64,000 nucleotides of DNA from Xanthobacter tagetidis (GTDB lineage: Bacteria; Pseudomonadota; Alphaproteobacteria; Rhizobiales; Xanthobacteraceae), in assembly GCF_003667445.1 (NCBI RefSeq), contig NZ_RCTF01000015.1:57972-121971 (forward strand), written 5' to 3'. Positions 38,470 through 47,600 of this stretch are shown here, in pieces. The notes under the pieces are model-generated. The model was not told the DNA's origin, made no database searches, and was given only the letters and a program-made list of their open reading frames with translations. Both the position numbers and the translations under genes were made by a program. Within the stretch, counting starts at the first letter, position 1, and each line of letters starts with the position of its first letter.

Positions 38470-39648
38470 ATGAAGATCAGAGGTTACAAGGTCGTTCTCG
38501 CGGCGGCGCTGGCCGCGACCGCGCTGTCGGGACCGGCGTTCGCCGCCGACCCGATCAAGGTCGGCGTGGTAACGCCGAGCACGGGCACGTTCGCGCCCAT
38601 CGGCCAGCAGGTGCGCTGGGCGCTGGAGCTGGCGGCCAAGGAAATCAACGCCGCCGGCGGCATCATGGGCCGTCCGGTCACGCTCATCGTCGAGGACGAG
38701 GAGACCACCCCGGCCGCCGCGGTGCAGAAGGCCGAGAAGCTGTTCCAGGTGGACAATGTGGACTTCCTCACCGGCACGGTGAACTCGGGCGCGACCCTCG
38801 CGGTCGGCCAGCTCGCCGAGCGCAACAAGAAGCTCGCCACCACCTCGGTGTCGTTCGCCGATTCCATCACCGCCGACAAGTGCTCGCCCAACGTGTTCCG
38901 GGTGAATGCGCGCGCCGGCCAGCAGTCGGCCGCGCTCGCGGCGTGGCTGCTCAAGCAGAAGCCGAAGGCCAAGATCTACTATCTCGGCCCCGACTACGAG
39001 ATGGGCCGCTCCACCGTCGCCGCCTTCAAGGCCAATGCCGAGAAGCTCGGCGCGCAGTCGGTGGGCGAGGTGTTCGCGCCGAACGACTCGAAGGACTACA
39101 CCCAGTTCTTCGGCCAGATCCGCGCGGCGCGTCCCGAGGTGATGTACATCTCGGTGGCGGGCAACGACACCGCCCGCCTGCTGACCCAGATGCAGGACTT
39201 CGGCCTGCTCAATTCGCTGCAGGTGGTCGGCGCCTCGGGCACCATCACCTCGGCCAACATGGGCGCGCTGGGCGCGGCCGCCAACGGCTTCGCCACCGGT
39301 GCCGGCTACTCGCCGCAGATCGACACGCCGGAGAACAAGAAGTTCGTCGCCGACTTCCGCGCCGCCTACAAGGTGGACCCGGACCTCTACGGCGCCGACA
39401 GCTACGGCACGCTGTACGCCTACAAGGCGGCGGTGGAGAAGGCGGGCTCGACCGACACCGACAAGGTGCGCGCCGCGCTCGAAGGCCTGACCTGGAACAC
39501 GCCGCAGGGTCCGAAGACGATCCGCGCCGGCGACCACCAGGCGATGCAGCCCATGTATGTGGTGCGCATCAACAACGGCAAGTTCGACATCATCGACAAG
39601 GTCTCGGCCGAGGACGCCATCGGCCCCGACACCTGCACCCGCTTCTGA
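38470..39648 (+). CDS. ABC transporter substrate-binding protein, branched-chain amino-acid/aromatic-acid type
   Basis: 392 aa periplasmic protein. The signal peptide cleaves after SGPAFA (about residue 25), followed by ADPIKVGVVTPSTG and GIMGRPVTLIVEDEE, the Peripla_BP_6 pattern. This group binds amino acids, amides or aromatic acids. Its place directly after the catabolic genes suggests uptake of the operon's substrate, possibly furoate. AAGGGG precedes the ATG. Confidence 0.88.
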   Translation: MKIRGYKVVLAAALAATALSGPAFAADPIKVGVVTPSTGTFAPIGQQVRWALELAAKEINAAGGIMGRPVTLIVEDEETTPAAAVQKAEKLFQVDNVDFLTGTVNSGATLAVGQLAERNKKLATTSVSFADSITADKCSPNVFRVNARAGQQSAALAAWLLKQKPKAKIYYLGPDYEMGRSTVAAFKANAEKLGAQSVGEVFAPNDSKDYTQFFGQIRAARPEVMYISVAGNDTARLLTQMQDFGLLNSLQVVGASGTITSANMGALGAAANGFATGAGYSPQIDTPENKKFVADFRAAYKVDPDLYGADSYGTLYAYKAAVEKAGSTDTDKVRAALEGLTWNTPQGPKTIRAGDHQAMQPMYVVRINNGKFDIIDKVSAEDAIGPDTCTRF

Positions 39649-39658
39649 GCCGGACCGG

Positions 39659-39691
39659 ACCGCCGCGGCCCCCGACCGGGGCCGCGGCGGT
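39659..39691 (+). other. Strong hairpin between binding-protein and permease genes
   Basis: A perfect 14-bp stem (ACCGCCGCGGCCCC at 659-672, complement at 678-691) with loop CGACC, starting 10 nt after the binding-protein stop codon. Such structures between a binding-protein gene and its permease genes usually stabilise the upstream message and partly terminate, giving excess binding protein. Confidence 0.65.
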
Positions 39692-39721
39692 TCCATTGCT
39701 TCCAGGGGAGACATAAAGGCG

Positions 39722-40612
39722 ATGAACGCCCTCGACTACTTACAGTTCGTGCTGGCGCCGCAGGTGGTGAACGGGCTTGCGCTGGGCGTCGCCGTGGTGC
39801 TGGTGGCGCTCGGGCTGACGATCATCTTCGGCCTGCTCGACGTCATCAACATGAGCCACGGCGAGTTCTATGCCGTGGGCGCCTATCTGGCGCTGGCGCT
39901 CGGCGCCGCGCACATCGACTTCTGGCTGCTCATCGTGCTGGTTCCAGTGCTGATGCTGCCGCTCGGCATGGTCACGGAGCGCCTGCTCATCAGGCCGGTG
40001 TTCAACACCAAGGACCGGCACGTGACGACGCTGCTCGTCACCTTCGGCCTCGCGCTGATCGCCGAGGACGTGCTGAAGCTGATCTTCGGCCCCAACACCC
40101 AGCGCCCGCCGACGCCCATCCCCGGCGCCAGCGAGATCTTCGGCATCATCCTGCCCAACTACCGCCTGTTCCTGATCGCCATCGGCGCGGTGATCGTGGC
40201 CGGGGTGGCCTTCGTGGTCTACCGCACGCGCCTTGGCGCCATGGTGCGGGCCGCCGCCTACGACCGCAACATGGCCGCCTCGCTCGGCGTGCCGGTGTCG
40301 CTGGTCTATTCCGGCACCTTCGCGTTCGGCGTGGCGCTCGCGGGCCTTGCCGGGGTGCTGCTCGCCCCGATCTATTCCATCTTTCCCACCATGGGGCGGG
40401 ACTTCATCCTGCTCGCCTTCACGGTGGTGATCGTCGGCGGCATGGGCTCCATCTGGGGCGCGGTGGTCGCCGGCCTGCTCCTGACCCAGGTGCAGGCGCT
40501 GGCGAGCCTCGTGATCTCGCCGGTCTGGACCGACCCGATCGTGTTCGGGACCATGGTGGCCTTCCTCGTGTTCCGCCCGCAGGGCCTGTTCGGGAGGCTC
40601 GGACATGCTTGA
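39722..40612 (+). CDS. Branched-chain-type ABC transporter permease (LivH family)
   Basis: 296 aa with about eight hydrophobic helices. The LivH hallmark is VALGLTIIFGLLDVINMSHGEFYAVGAYLA split over two helices, and the EAA-like cytoplasmic loop is in MVRAAAYDRNMAASLGVP. The frame is open upstream to 39557, but only the ATG at 39722 follows a ribosome-binding site and clears the hairpin. It overlaps the LivM-type gene by 8 bp. Confidence 0.9.
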   Translation: MNALDYLQFVLAPQVVNGLALGVAVVLVALGLTIIFGLLDVINMSHGEFYAVGAYLALALGAAHIDFWLLIVLVPVLMLPLGMVTERLLIRPVFNTKDRHVTTLLVTFGLALIAEDVLKLIFGPNTQRPPTPIPGASEIFGIILPNYRLFLIAIGAVIVAGVAFVVYRTRLGAMVRAAAYDRNMAASLGVPVSLVYSGTFAFGVALAGLAGVLLAPIYSIFPTMGRDFILLAFTVVIVGGMGSIWGAVVAGLLLTQVQALASLVISPVWTDPIVFGTMVAFLVFRPQGLFGRLGHA

Positions 40613-41648
40613 CCGTCTCACGCTCTCCATGCGGGCGAGCCACGTTCTGGCGGCGCTCCTGGTGGTGGCGGCCCTGGTGCTCGCCGTGGTGGGGTCCGCC
40701 ATCGGCGACACCTTCTACCTGCGGCTCGCCACCGAGGCGCTGATCTTCGCCGGGCTCGCGCTGTCGGTGGACCTGCTGCTCGGCTATTCCGGCGCGCTTT
40801 CGCTCGGCCAGGCGCTCTATTTCGGCATCGGCGCCTACACCTCGGCGCTGGTGCTGATGAAGGTGCCGTCGTTCTGGCTCGCCATGGGCGCGGCGGCGGG
40901 GATGACCTTCGTGTGCGCCATCATCGGCGGGCTGATCGCCAACCGGGTGCGCGGGGTCTATTTCGCCCTCATCACCTTCGGTCTCGCCCAGGTGGTCGCC
41001 AAGGTGGTCTACAATATCCGCGACCTCGGCGCCTCCGACGGCATGATCGGCATCCCCGTGATCGACATCGGCATCGGCCCGTTCTCGGTTTCGGCGGGCA
41101 ATCCGGTGGGCTTCTTCCTGGTGGTGCTGGTCATCATCATGGCGCTCTATGCCGCCACCGCCTACCTGCTCGACACGCCGTTCGGCCGGGTGCTGACCGC
41201 GCTCAAGGCCAATGAGAAGCGGGTGCCGTTCCTCGGCTACTCGGTGTGGCGCGCGCGCATGGTGTGCTACCTCGCGGCGGCGCTGATCGCCGGCCTGTCG
41301 GGCGCGCTCTACCCCATGCTGCGCGGCTTCGTCTCGCCGGAGCTGATGTTCTTCATGACCTCCGGCAACGCGGTGATCTCGGTGATCCTCGGCGGCGTCG
41401 GCACGCTGGTGGGCGCGCTCTACGGCAGCGTGTTCCTGGTTATCATCAAGTCGGTAATCGGCAGTTGGACCGACCACTACCTCATTATCATCGGCCTCCT
41501 GTTCATGGCCGGCGTGCTGTTCATGCCGAAGGGCCTGATCGGCTTCGTGCGGCCCCACGTGGAGCGGATGATCGCCCCGCGCCACCTGCGCGAGACCAGG
41601 GCGCCGGAGCAGGACGCGCCCCTGAAGGCCGAGGAGGTGAAGCCATGA
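40605..41648 (+). CDS. Branched-chain-type ABC transporter permease (LivM family)
   Basis: 347 aa, about ten hydrophobic helices. LivM features: GLALSVDLLLGYSGALSLGQ, the loop LKANEKRVPFLGYSVWRARM and ILGGVGTLVGALYG. The charged C-terminal tail is cytoplasmic. It overlaps LivH by 8 bp and the first ATPase gene by 4 bp. Confidence 0.9.
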   Translation: MLDRLTLSMRASHVLAALLVVAALVLAVVGSAIGDTFYLRLATEALIFAGLALSVDLLLGYSGALSLGQALYFGIGAYTSALVLMKVPSFWLAMGAAAGMTFVCAIIGGLIANRVRGVYFALITFGLAQVVAKVVYNIRDLGASDGMIGIPVIDIGIGPFSVSAGNPVGFFLVVLVIIMALYAATAYLLDTPFGRVLTALKANEKRVPFLGYSVWRARMVCYLAAALIAGLSGALYPMLRGFVSPELMFFMTSGNAVISVILGGVGTLVGALYGSVFLVIIKSVIGSWTDHYLIIIGLLFMAGVLFMPKGLIGFVRPHVERMIAPRHLRETRAPEQDAPLKAEEVKP

Positions 41649-42388
41649 GCCGTCCGGTTCTCGAGGTCAGCGACCTCTCCATCGCCTTCGGCGGCCTGCG
41701 CGCCGTGGACCAGGTGACGTTCGCGGCCGAGCGCCACCGCATCACCACGGTGATCGGGCCGAACGGGGCGGGCAAGTCGACCCTGTTCAACATGATCTCC
41801 GGCGCGCTGAAGCCGCTCTCCGGAACGGTGCTCATCGACGGCGTCGACATGACTGGCGCCGCCCCCGAGCGCCTGAAGGGCGCGGGCCTCTCGCGCTCGT
41901 TCCAGATCACCAACCTGTTCTTCGAGCTGACGGTGGCCGAGAACCTGCGCCTCGCCGCGCAGGTGCTGGAGCCCGCCAAGCGGGCGCTCCTGCCGATCCG
42001 CTGCTCCACGCGGGCGCAGGCGAAGACGCAGGCGATGCTGGAGCGCTTCGAGCTCACCCACAAGCGCGACGAACTGGCCGGCAACCTCTCCCACGGCGAC
42101 CAGCGCCGCCTGGAGATTGCCGTGTGCCTCGCCTCGGAACCCAAGATCCTGCTGCTCGACGAGCCCACCCAGGGCATGAGCCACCAGGACACGGCCGACA
42201 CGGCGAAGCTGGTGCGCTCCCTGACGCAGGACGTCAGCGTGCTCCTGATCGAGCACGACATCGGCCTCGTCATGGAACTTTCCGACCACGTGGTGGTGAT
42301 GCACCAGGGCCGCAAGCTCGCCGAGGGTCCCCCCGCGGCGGTGCGCGCGGACCCGCAGGTGCAGGCCGCCTATTTCGGACACGCCTGA
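41645..42388 (+). CDS. Branched-chain-type ABC transporter ATPase (LivG family)
   Basis: 247 aa. Walker A GPNGAGKST, a signature region that reads NLSHGDQRR instead of LSGGQ as usual in this LivG branch, Walker B ILLLDEPTQGMS and the switch His in LLIEHD. The start overlaps the LivM stop codon (ATGA). It forms the ATPase heterodimer with the next gene. Confidence 0.9.
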   Translation: MSRPVLEVSDLSIAFGGLRAVDQVTFAAERHRITTVIGPNGAGKSTLFNMISGALKPLSGTVLIDGVDMTGAAPERLKGAGLSRSFQITNLFFELTVAENLRLAAQVLEPAKRALLPIRCSTRAQAKTQAMLERFELTHKRDELAGNLSHGDQRRLEIAVCLASEPKILLLDEPTQGMSHQDTADTAKLVRSLTQDVSVLLIEHDIGLVMELSDHVVVMHQGRKLAEGPPAAVRADPQVQAAYFGHA

Positions 42389-42389
42389 C

Positions 42390-43097
<708 letters not shown>

Positions 43098-43107
43098 GCC
43101 CCCCGCG

Positions 43108-43129
43108 GTCCCGGCTTCGGCCGGGATCG
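43108..43129. terminator. Hairpin between convergent LivF-type gene and lysA
   Basis: GGTCCCGGC, loop TTCG, GCCGGGATC: 9-bp stem with one G-T pair and a stable tetraloop, in the 82-bp gap between convergent genes. It could act on both strands. T-tracts are lacking, so strict Rho-independence is uncertain. Confidence 0.6.
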
Positions 43130-43179
43130 CGCCTTCATTGAAGCGGTCCGTTCAGCCGGGCCCGCTCAGTCGAGCCTGG

Positions 43180-44448
43180 TCAATCGAGCCACGGCGCCAT
43201 GCGGTCGAGCGCGATCAGCGCCTGTGCGTCGAGCCGCGGGCGCACCACCGCGGCCGCCGCGCCGCGCACCAGCACCTCGGGCACCAGCGGGCGGGTGTTG
43301 TAGAAGCCAGACTGCACCGCGCCATAGGCGCCGGCGGTCATCACCGCCAGCAGGTCGCCCGCCTTCAGCTCCGGCAGCGGCCGGTCGAGGGCGAGGAAGT
43401 CGCCGGTCTCGCACACCGGCCCCACCACGTCCGCCAGCACCAATGCCGCATCCGGCGCCGGCTCGGCGACCGGGATGATGTCGTGGTGCGCCTCGTAGAG
43501 GGTCGGGCGGATCAGGTCGTTCATGGCCGCGTCGACGATGACGAAGGTCTTGCCCTCGCCCTGCTTCACCCGGATCACGCGCGTGACCAGGATGCCGGCA
43601 TTGGCGACGATCATGCGCCCCATCTCGAACACCAGCGGCAGATCGAGCCCGCCGAGCGCGCGCTCCACCACCCGCGCATAGGCGTCGGGCGCGGGCGGCA
43701 CCGGGTCGGAGGCGGCGTAGGGCACGCCGAGGCCGCCGCCGAGGTCGAGATGGTGCAGCCGGTGGCCGGCGGCCATCAAGTCGCGCGCCAGCTCGGCCAG
43801 CAGGGTCACGGCATTGTCGAACGGCGCCATGTCGGTGATCTGGCTGCCGATATGCATGTCCACGCCGGTGATGGCGAGGCCGGGCAGGCGCGCGGCGACG
43901 TCGTAGACCTCCCGCGCGCGGGAGATCGGAATGCCGAACTTGGTGGCCGACTTGCCGGTGGAGATCTTCTTGTGGGTCTTCGCGTCCACGTCCGGATTGA
44001 CGCGGATGGAGACCGGCGCGGCGCGCCCGAGGCCCGAGGCCACCTGCGAGAGCAGCAGCAGCTCCGGCTCGCTCTCCACGTTGAAGCACAGGATGCCGGC
44101 GGCGAGGGCCTGCGCCATCTCCTCCTGCGTCTTGCCGACGCCGGAGAAGACGATGCGCTGGGCCGGAACGCCCGCCTCCAGGGCGCGCATGAGCTCGCCC
44201 GCGGAGACGATGTCCGCCCCCGCGCCGAGGCGGGCGAGGGTGGCGATCACCGACTGGTTCGAATTGGCCTTCAGCGCGTAGCAGAGCGTCACGTCGCGGT
44301 GCGCGAACGCCTCCATGAACACGCGGTAGTGCCGCTCCAGCGTGGCGGTGGAATAGCAGTAGAAGGGCGTTCCCAGCGCGTCGGCGAGGGACGTGAGATT
44401 GACGTCCTCCGCATGGAGGCTGGAGTCACGATAGGAAAAGTGGTGCAT
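43180..44448 (-). CDS. lysA: Diaminopimelate decarboxylase
   Basis: PLP enzyme for the last step of lysine synthesis. It is 422 aa from the ATG at 44448 (MHHFSYRDSSLHAEDV), where the family begins; the upstream extension is basic and unlike LysA. The PLP lysine is in LCYALKANSNQ, HxGSQ is in DMHIGSQI, and the C-terminal barrel motif GPVCETGDFLA is present. lysA, lptM and argH are leftward and tlpA reads the other way, a conserved rhizobial neighbourhood. Confidence 0.95.
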   Translation of the reverse strand: MHHFSYRDSSLHAEDVNLTSLADALGTPFYCYSTATLERHYRVFMEAFAHRDVTLCYALKANSNQSVIATLARLGAGADIVSAGELMRALEAGVPAQRIVFSGVGKTQEEMAQALAAGILCFNVESEPELLLLSQVASGLGRAAPVSIRVNPDVDAKTHKKISTGKSATKFGIPISRAREVYDVAARLPGLAITGVDMHIGSQITDMAPFDNAVTLLAELARDLMAAGHRLHHLDLGGGLGVPYAASDPVPPAPDAYARVVERALGGLDLPLVFEMGRMIVANAGILVTRVIRVKQGEGKTFVIVDAAMNDLIRPTLYEAHHDIIPVAEPAPDAALVLADVVGPVCETGDFLALDRPLPELKAGDLLAVMTAGAYGAVQSGFYNTRPLVPEVLVRGAAAAVVRPRLDAQALIALDRMAPWLD

Positions 44449-44574
44449 CGGCGGCGGCTGGCTGGGCGCTTTCGGGCGCGGACAAAAGTGGCGTTGCGAA
44501 AACGCGCGGAGCACCTTCTGGCGGACCACCGGCCGCCGGTCGAGCCGGCGGCGTGTCCGGCCCGCCGGCGCGGC

Positions 44575-44967
44575 TCAGAGCAGGCCGTCGAGGATGAAGG
44601 GTGTCTTGGGCCGGCTCGCGCCCTTGAGCTGCTCGGGCGTGGCGGAGGGATTCTTGGTCGAGGTGCCGGATTGCCAGCCGGTGCTGCCGCCGGAGGCGCC
44701 GAGAAGGGACTGGTTCGCAGCGGCGCCACTCTTGCCTGAGCCGCTCTCAGCAGCCGCGGTCGCTGTCGCGGCCGGGGGCGCGGCGTGAGCGCCCGGCGGC
44801 AGCTCCAATGGCCCCTTCACGCCGCAGCCGGCGAGCGCCAGCGCCCCGGCGAGCGCCAGCACAACGCGAACCGCTCCCGCGGGCGTAGGTCCGGCAGGGG
44901 TTCGGGCGCGCCGCGCAGCGGCGGCAGGGTCAAACGATCTGAGGCGGGCCATCACGCTCCGTGCCAT
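44575..44967 (-). CDS. lptM: LptM-type small lipoprotein (LptD-assembly lipoprotein)
   Basis: About 130 aa depending on start. A hydrophobic segment VVLALAGALALAG runs into the lipobox Cys of CGVKGPLELPP, the LptM (formerly YifL) signature. The rest is Ala/Ser-rich low complexity. ATGs at 44967 and 44952 are both possible; the longer frame to 45066 would overlap argH. LptM helps LptD disulfide maturation at the outer membrane in E. coli. Position between argH and lysA is typical. Confidence 0.8.
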   Translation of the reverse strand: MARSVMARLRSFDPAAAARRARTPAGPTPAGAVRVVLALAGALALAGCGVKGPLELPPGAHAAPPAATATAAAESGSGKSGAAANQSLLGASGGSTGWQSGTSTKNPSATPEQLKGASRPKTPFILDGLL

Positions 44968-45049
44968 CCGAATGAATTTGCCGCCACTATAGTCCGTGCC
45001 GCGCCAAAGGCGAGCGGGAAGAGCGGCGGCGCGCCGGCCGGGCGTCGGT

Positions 45050-46441
45050 TCACGCCGGCGTGTCACCCAGACGCTTCAGCCAGCGCTTGGCCTGGGCGCG
45101 CACGCGCGCCGGGGCCGTGCCGCCATAGCTCACGCGGCTGCGCACCGAGCGGACCACGGACAGCACCGAGAACACGTCGTCCGTGATCCTCGGCTCCACC
45201 GCCTGCATGTCGGCGAGCGGCACCTTGTGCAGCGCGATACCCCGCTCGGAGGCGAGCGCGACGATCCGCCCGGTTACGTGGTGCGCCTCGCGGAACGGCA
45301 TGTTGAGCGCGCGCACCAGCCAGTCGGCGAGGTCGGTGGCGGTAGAATAGCCCTGGCCGGCGGCCTTCTCCATGCGCTTTTCGTCCGGCACCAGGTCCCG
45401 CACCATGCCGGCGGTGGCGGCGATCACCAGCGAGAGGGCCGAGAAGGCGTCGAAGGTGCCTTCCTTGTCCTCCTGCATGTCCTTGGCATAAGCGAGCGGC
45501 AGGCCCTTCATCACCACCAGGATGGCGGTGAGCGCGCCGACGATGCGCCCGGCCTTGGCGCGCACCAGTTCGGCGGCGTCCGGGTTGCGCTTCTGCGGCA
45601 TGATGGACGAGCCGGTGGTGAAGGCGTCCGAGAGCTTCACCAGCGCGAACGAGGGCGAGGTCCAGATCACCACTTCCTCGGCGAAGCGCGAGAGGTGGAT
45701 GGCGCAGATGGACGCGGCCGAGAGCGTCTCCATCACGAAGTCGCGGTCGGAGACGGCGTCGAGCGAGTTGGCGGTGGGCCGGTCGAAGCCGAGCGCGCGG
45801 GCGGTCGCCTCGCGGTCGATTGGGAAGGAGGTGCCGGCGAGCGCTGCGGAGCCCAGCGGGCATTCGTTGAGGCGCCTGCGGGCATCGGCGAGGCGCCCGC
45901 GGTCGCGCGCCACCATCTCCACATAGGCCATCAGGTGGTGGCCGAAGGTCACCGGCTGCGCGGTCTGCAGGTGGGTGAAGCCGGGCATCACGGTGGCCGC
46001 GTGCGCCAGCGCCTTTTCCGCCAGCGCGCGCTGGAGGTCGGCGAGCTGGGCGTCGAGCGCATCCACCGTGTCGCGCACATAGAGGCGGAAGTCGGTCGCC
46101 ACCTGGTCGTTGCGCGAGCGCGCGGTGTGGAGCCGGCCGGCAGGTGCGCCGATGATCTCGGCGAGCCGGCTCTCCACGTTCATATGGATGTCCTCCAGCT
46201 CGCGCCGGAAGGTGAACCTGCCCTGTTCGATCTCTGACAGGATCGTGTCTAGACCCTGGGCGATGGTCTCGGCATCTTGCGCCGCCACGATGCCCCGGGC
46301 GCCCAGCATGGCGGCGTGGGCCTTGGAACCGGCGATGTCCTGCGCGTAAAGACGCTGGTCGAAGCCGATGGAGGCGTTGATCTCCTCCATGATGGCGTCG
46401 GGGGCGGAGGTGAAACGGCCGCCCCACATCTTGTTGCTCAT
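45050..46441 (-). CDS. argH: Argininosuccinate lyase
   Basis: Final step of arginine synthesis, splitting argininosuccinate to arginine and fumarate. It is 463 aa, begins MSNKMWGGRFTSAPDA and carries the catalytic GSSIMPQKRNPD loop near residues 278-289 and TARSRNDQVATD. Length and motifs are standard. It is divergent from tlpA with only 14 bp between start codons, so the promoters must lie inside the neighbouring coding regions. Confidence 0.96.
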   Translation of the reverse strand: MSNKMWGGRFTSAPDAIMEEINASIGFDQRLYAQDIAGSKAHAAMLGARGIVAAQDAETIAQGLDTILSEIEQGRFTFRRELEDIHMNVESRLAEIIGAPAGRLHTARSRNDQVATDFRLYVRDTVDALDAQLADLQRALAEKALAHAATVMPGFTHLQTAQPVTFGHHLMAYVEMVARDRGRLADARRRLNECPLGSAALAGTSFPIDREATARALGFDRPTANSLDAVSDRDFVMETLSAASICAIHLSRFAEEVVIWTSPSFALVKLSDAFTTGSSIMPQKRNPDAAELVRAKAGRIVGALTAILVVMKGLPLAYAKDMQEDKEGTFDAFSALSLVIAATAGMVRDLVPDEKRMEKAAGQGYSTATDLADWLVRALNMPFREAHHVTGRIVALASERGIALHKVPLADMQAVEPRITDDVFSVLSVVRSVRSRVSYGGTAPARVRAQAKRWLKRLGDTPA

Positions 46442-46455
46442 TTTGGACCTCCGGT

Positions 46456-47250
46456 ATGGTGACGCCCGACCCCTCGAAACCGCAGATGGAAGACCCCGGC
46501 CGGACGGCGGGGGAACCCGCGTCCGGCGCGGCGTCCGGATCGGGGAGCCGCGCGCCGTCCTTTCGCGCCATCGGCGTCGTGGCGCTGGCCACCGTGGCGG
46601 GCGCCGTGGTCGGCGCGCTCGCCCTATACGGGATGAACCGCCTTCCCGGCAATGCGCCAGCGCCTGCGGCCCCGCCGCCCGCCGCCGAAGTCGCGAGCGT
46701 GAACGATCCCGCCTGCGCGCCGGCGGTGGCCCGCGCCAGGGCGCTGGAGCCGCTGGTCACGGGCGAGATCGCCGCGCTCAAGCTCGCCACCGAGCCGCGC
46801 CGCCTGCCCGCGCTGACGTTCGCCGATGCCTCGGGCAAGGCCATGAGCCTGAAGGACTTCGAGGGCCGCACCGTGCTCGTGAACCTGTGGGCCACCTGGT
46901 GCGTGCCGTGCCGCAAGGAGATGCCGGCCCTGGACACGCTCCAGAGCACGCTCGGCGGCCCGGACTTCGAAGTGGTGGCGATCAACCTCGACACCCGTGA
47001 TCCCGAGAAGCCCAAGACCTTCCTCGGCGAGATCGGCGTGAAGAGCCTGCGCTACTTCGCCGATCCGGCCACCAAGTCGTTCCAGGCGCTGCGCAGCGCG
47101 GGCCGGGGCTTCGGCCTGCCGACCACGCTGATCGTCGACGGCAAGGGCTGCGAGATCGGCTATCTCGCCGGCCCGGCCGAATGGGCCGGACCCGAGGCGG
47201 TGGCGCTGCTGCGGGCCGCCATCGCCGACCGCCGCGCCGCCGCGCGCTGA
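46456..47250 (+). CDS. tlpA: Thiol:disulfide interchange protein TlpA
   Basis: Membrane-anchored thioredoxin-like reductase for cytochrome-oxidase copper-centre assembly. It is 264 aa with a cytoplasmic Pro/Gly-rich N-terminus, one TM helix at about 37-56, then a thioredoxin fold with WATWCVPCRKEMP near residues 140-152. An extra Cys pair occurs, one before the fold (NDPACAPA) and one near the end (GKGCEIGY), as in rhizobial TlpA. The ATG at 46486 is an alternative start that would relieve the tight spacing to argH. Confidence 0.93.
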   Translation: MVTPDPSKPQMEDPGRTAGEPASGAASGSGSRAPSFRAIGVVALATVAGAVVGALALYGMNRLPGNAPAPAAPPPAAEVASVNDPACAPAVARARALEPLVTGEIAALKLATEPRRLPALTFADASGKAMSLKDFEGRTVLVNLWATWCVPCRKEMPALDTLQSTLGGPDFEVVAINLDTRDPEKPKTFLGEIGVKSLRYFADPATKSFQALRSAGRGFGLPTTLIVDGKGCEIGYLAGPAEWAGPEAVALLRAAIADRRAAAR

Positions 47251-47600
47251 GTGCCGCGCGCTGAACCGGTGCGCCGTCCGGCGCGGGGTTAACGCGCCGT
47301 TAACCCTGTTTGTTAACCACGTTCGTTAACCACGCATTCATTTCTCGGGCGCAGGCAAGGCAGGGACGCGGCCGGCCGGGGGCGCTCCGCCTCCATTTAG
47401 GTAAGCGCAGCTTAAGCTTCCAGCAACCTTCAGCCGCCACACTGCTCACCGCGACACCGCTCCGGTATCCTGGTATCTTGTTTCCATTGCGGACGAGGCT
47501 CCTGCAAGCCGTGCCGAGTCTATCTCGGCGCGCCGCGTGCCGGATTCTTTGTCTTGACAATCATTTGTCGTGCCTTCATCGAATTTTGCTGAGATGCTGA
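47251..47600. other. 350-bp tlpA-wecB intergenic region with TTAA array
   Basis: No credible gene. Its left part holds an array of four TTAA sites (47289-47331). The right part, about 47540-47600, is relatively AT-rich and has TTGACA at 47554 but no good -10. It is the presumed promoter region of the polysaccharide locus. Confidence 0.6.
47289..47331. promoter_or_regulatory. TTAA-site array with a full CtrA-type box
   Basis: TTAA occurs at 47289, 47300, 47313 and 47326. The first pair has the exact CtrA spacing TTAA-N7-TTAA and ends in TTAACC. The last three belong to three 13-bp tandem units (GTTAACCCTGTTT, GTTAACCACGTTC, GTTAACCACGCAT). Confidence 0.55.

Noticed and set aside
47300..47560. 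86-codon leftward ORF in the tlpA-wecB gap
   Set aside because: It covers the TTAA array, has no ribosome-binding site or family-like sequence, and its composition fits non-coding DNA.
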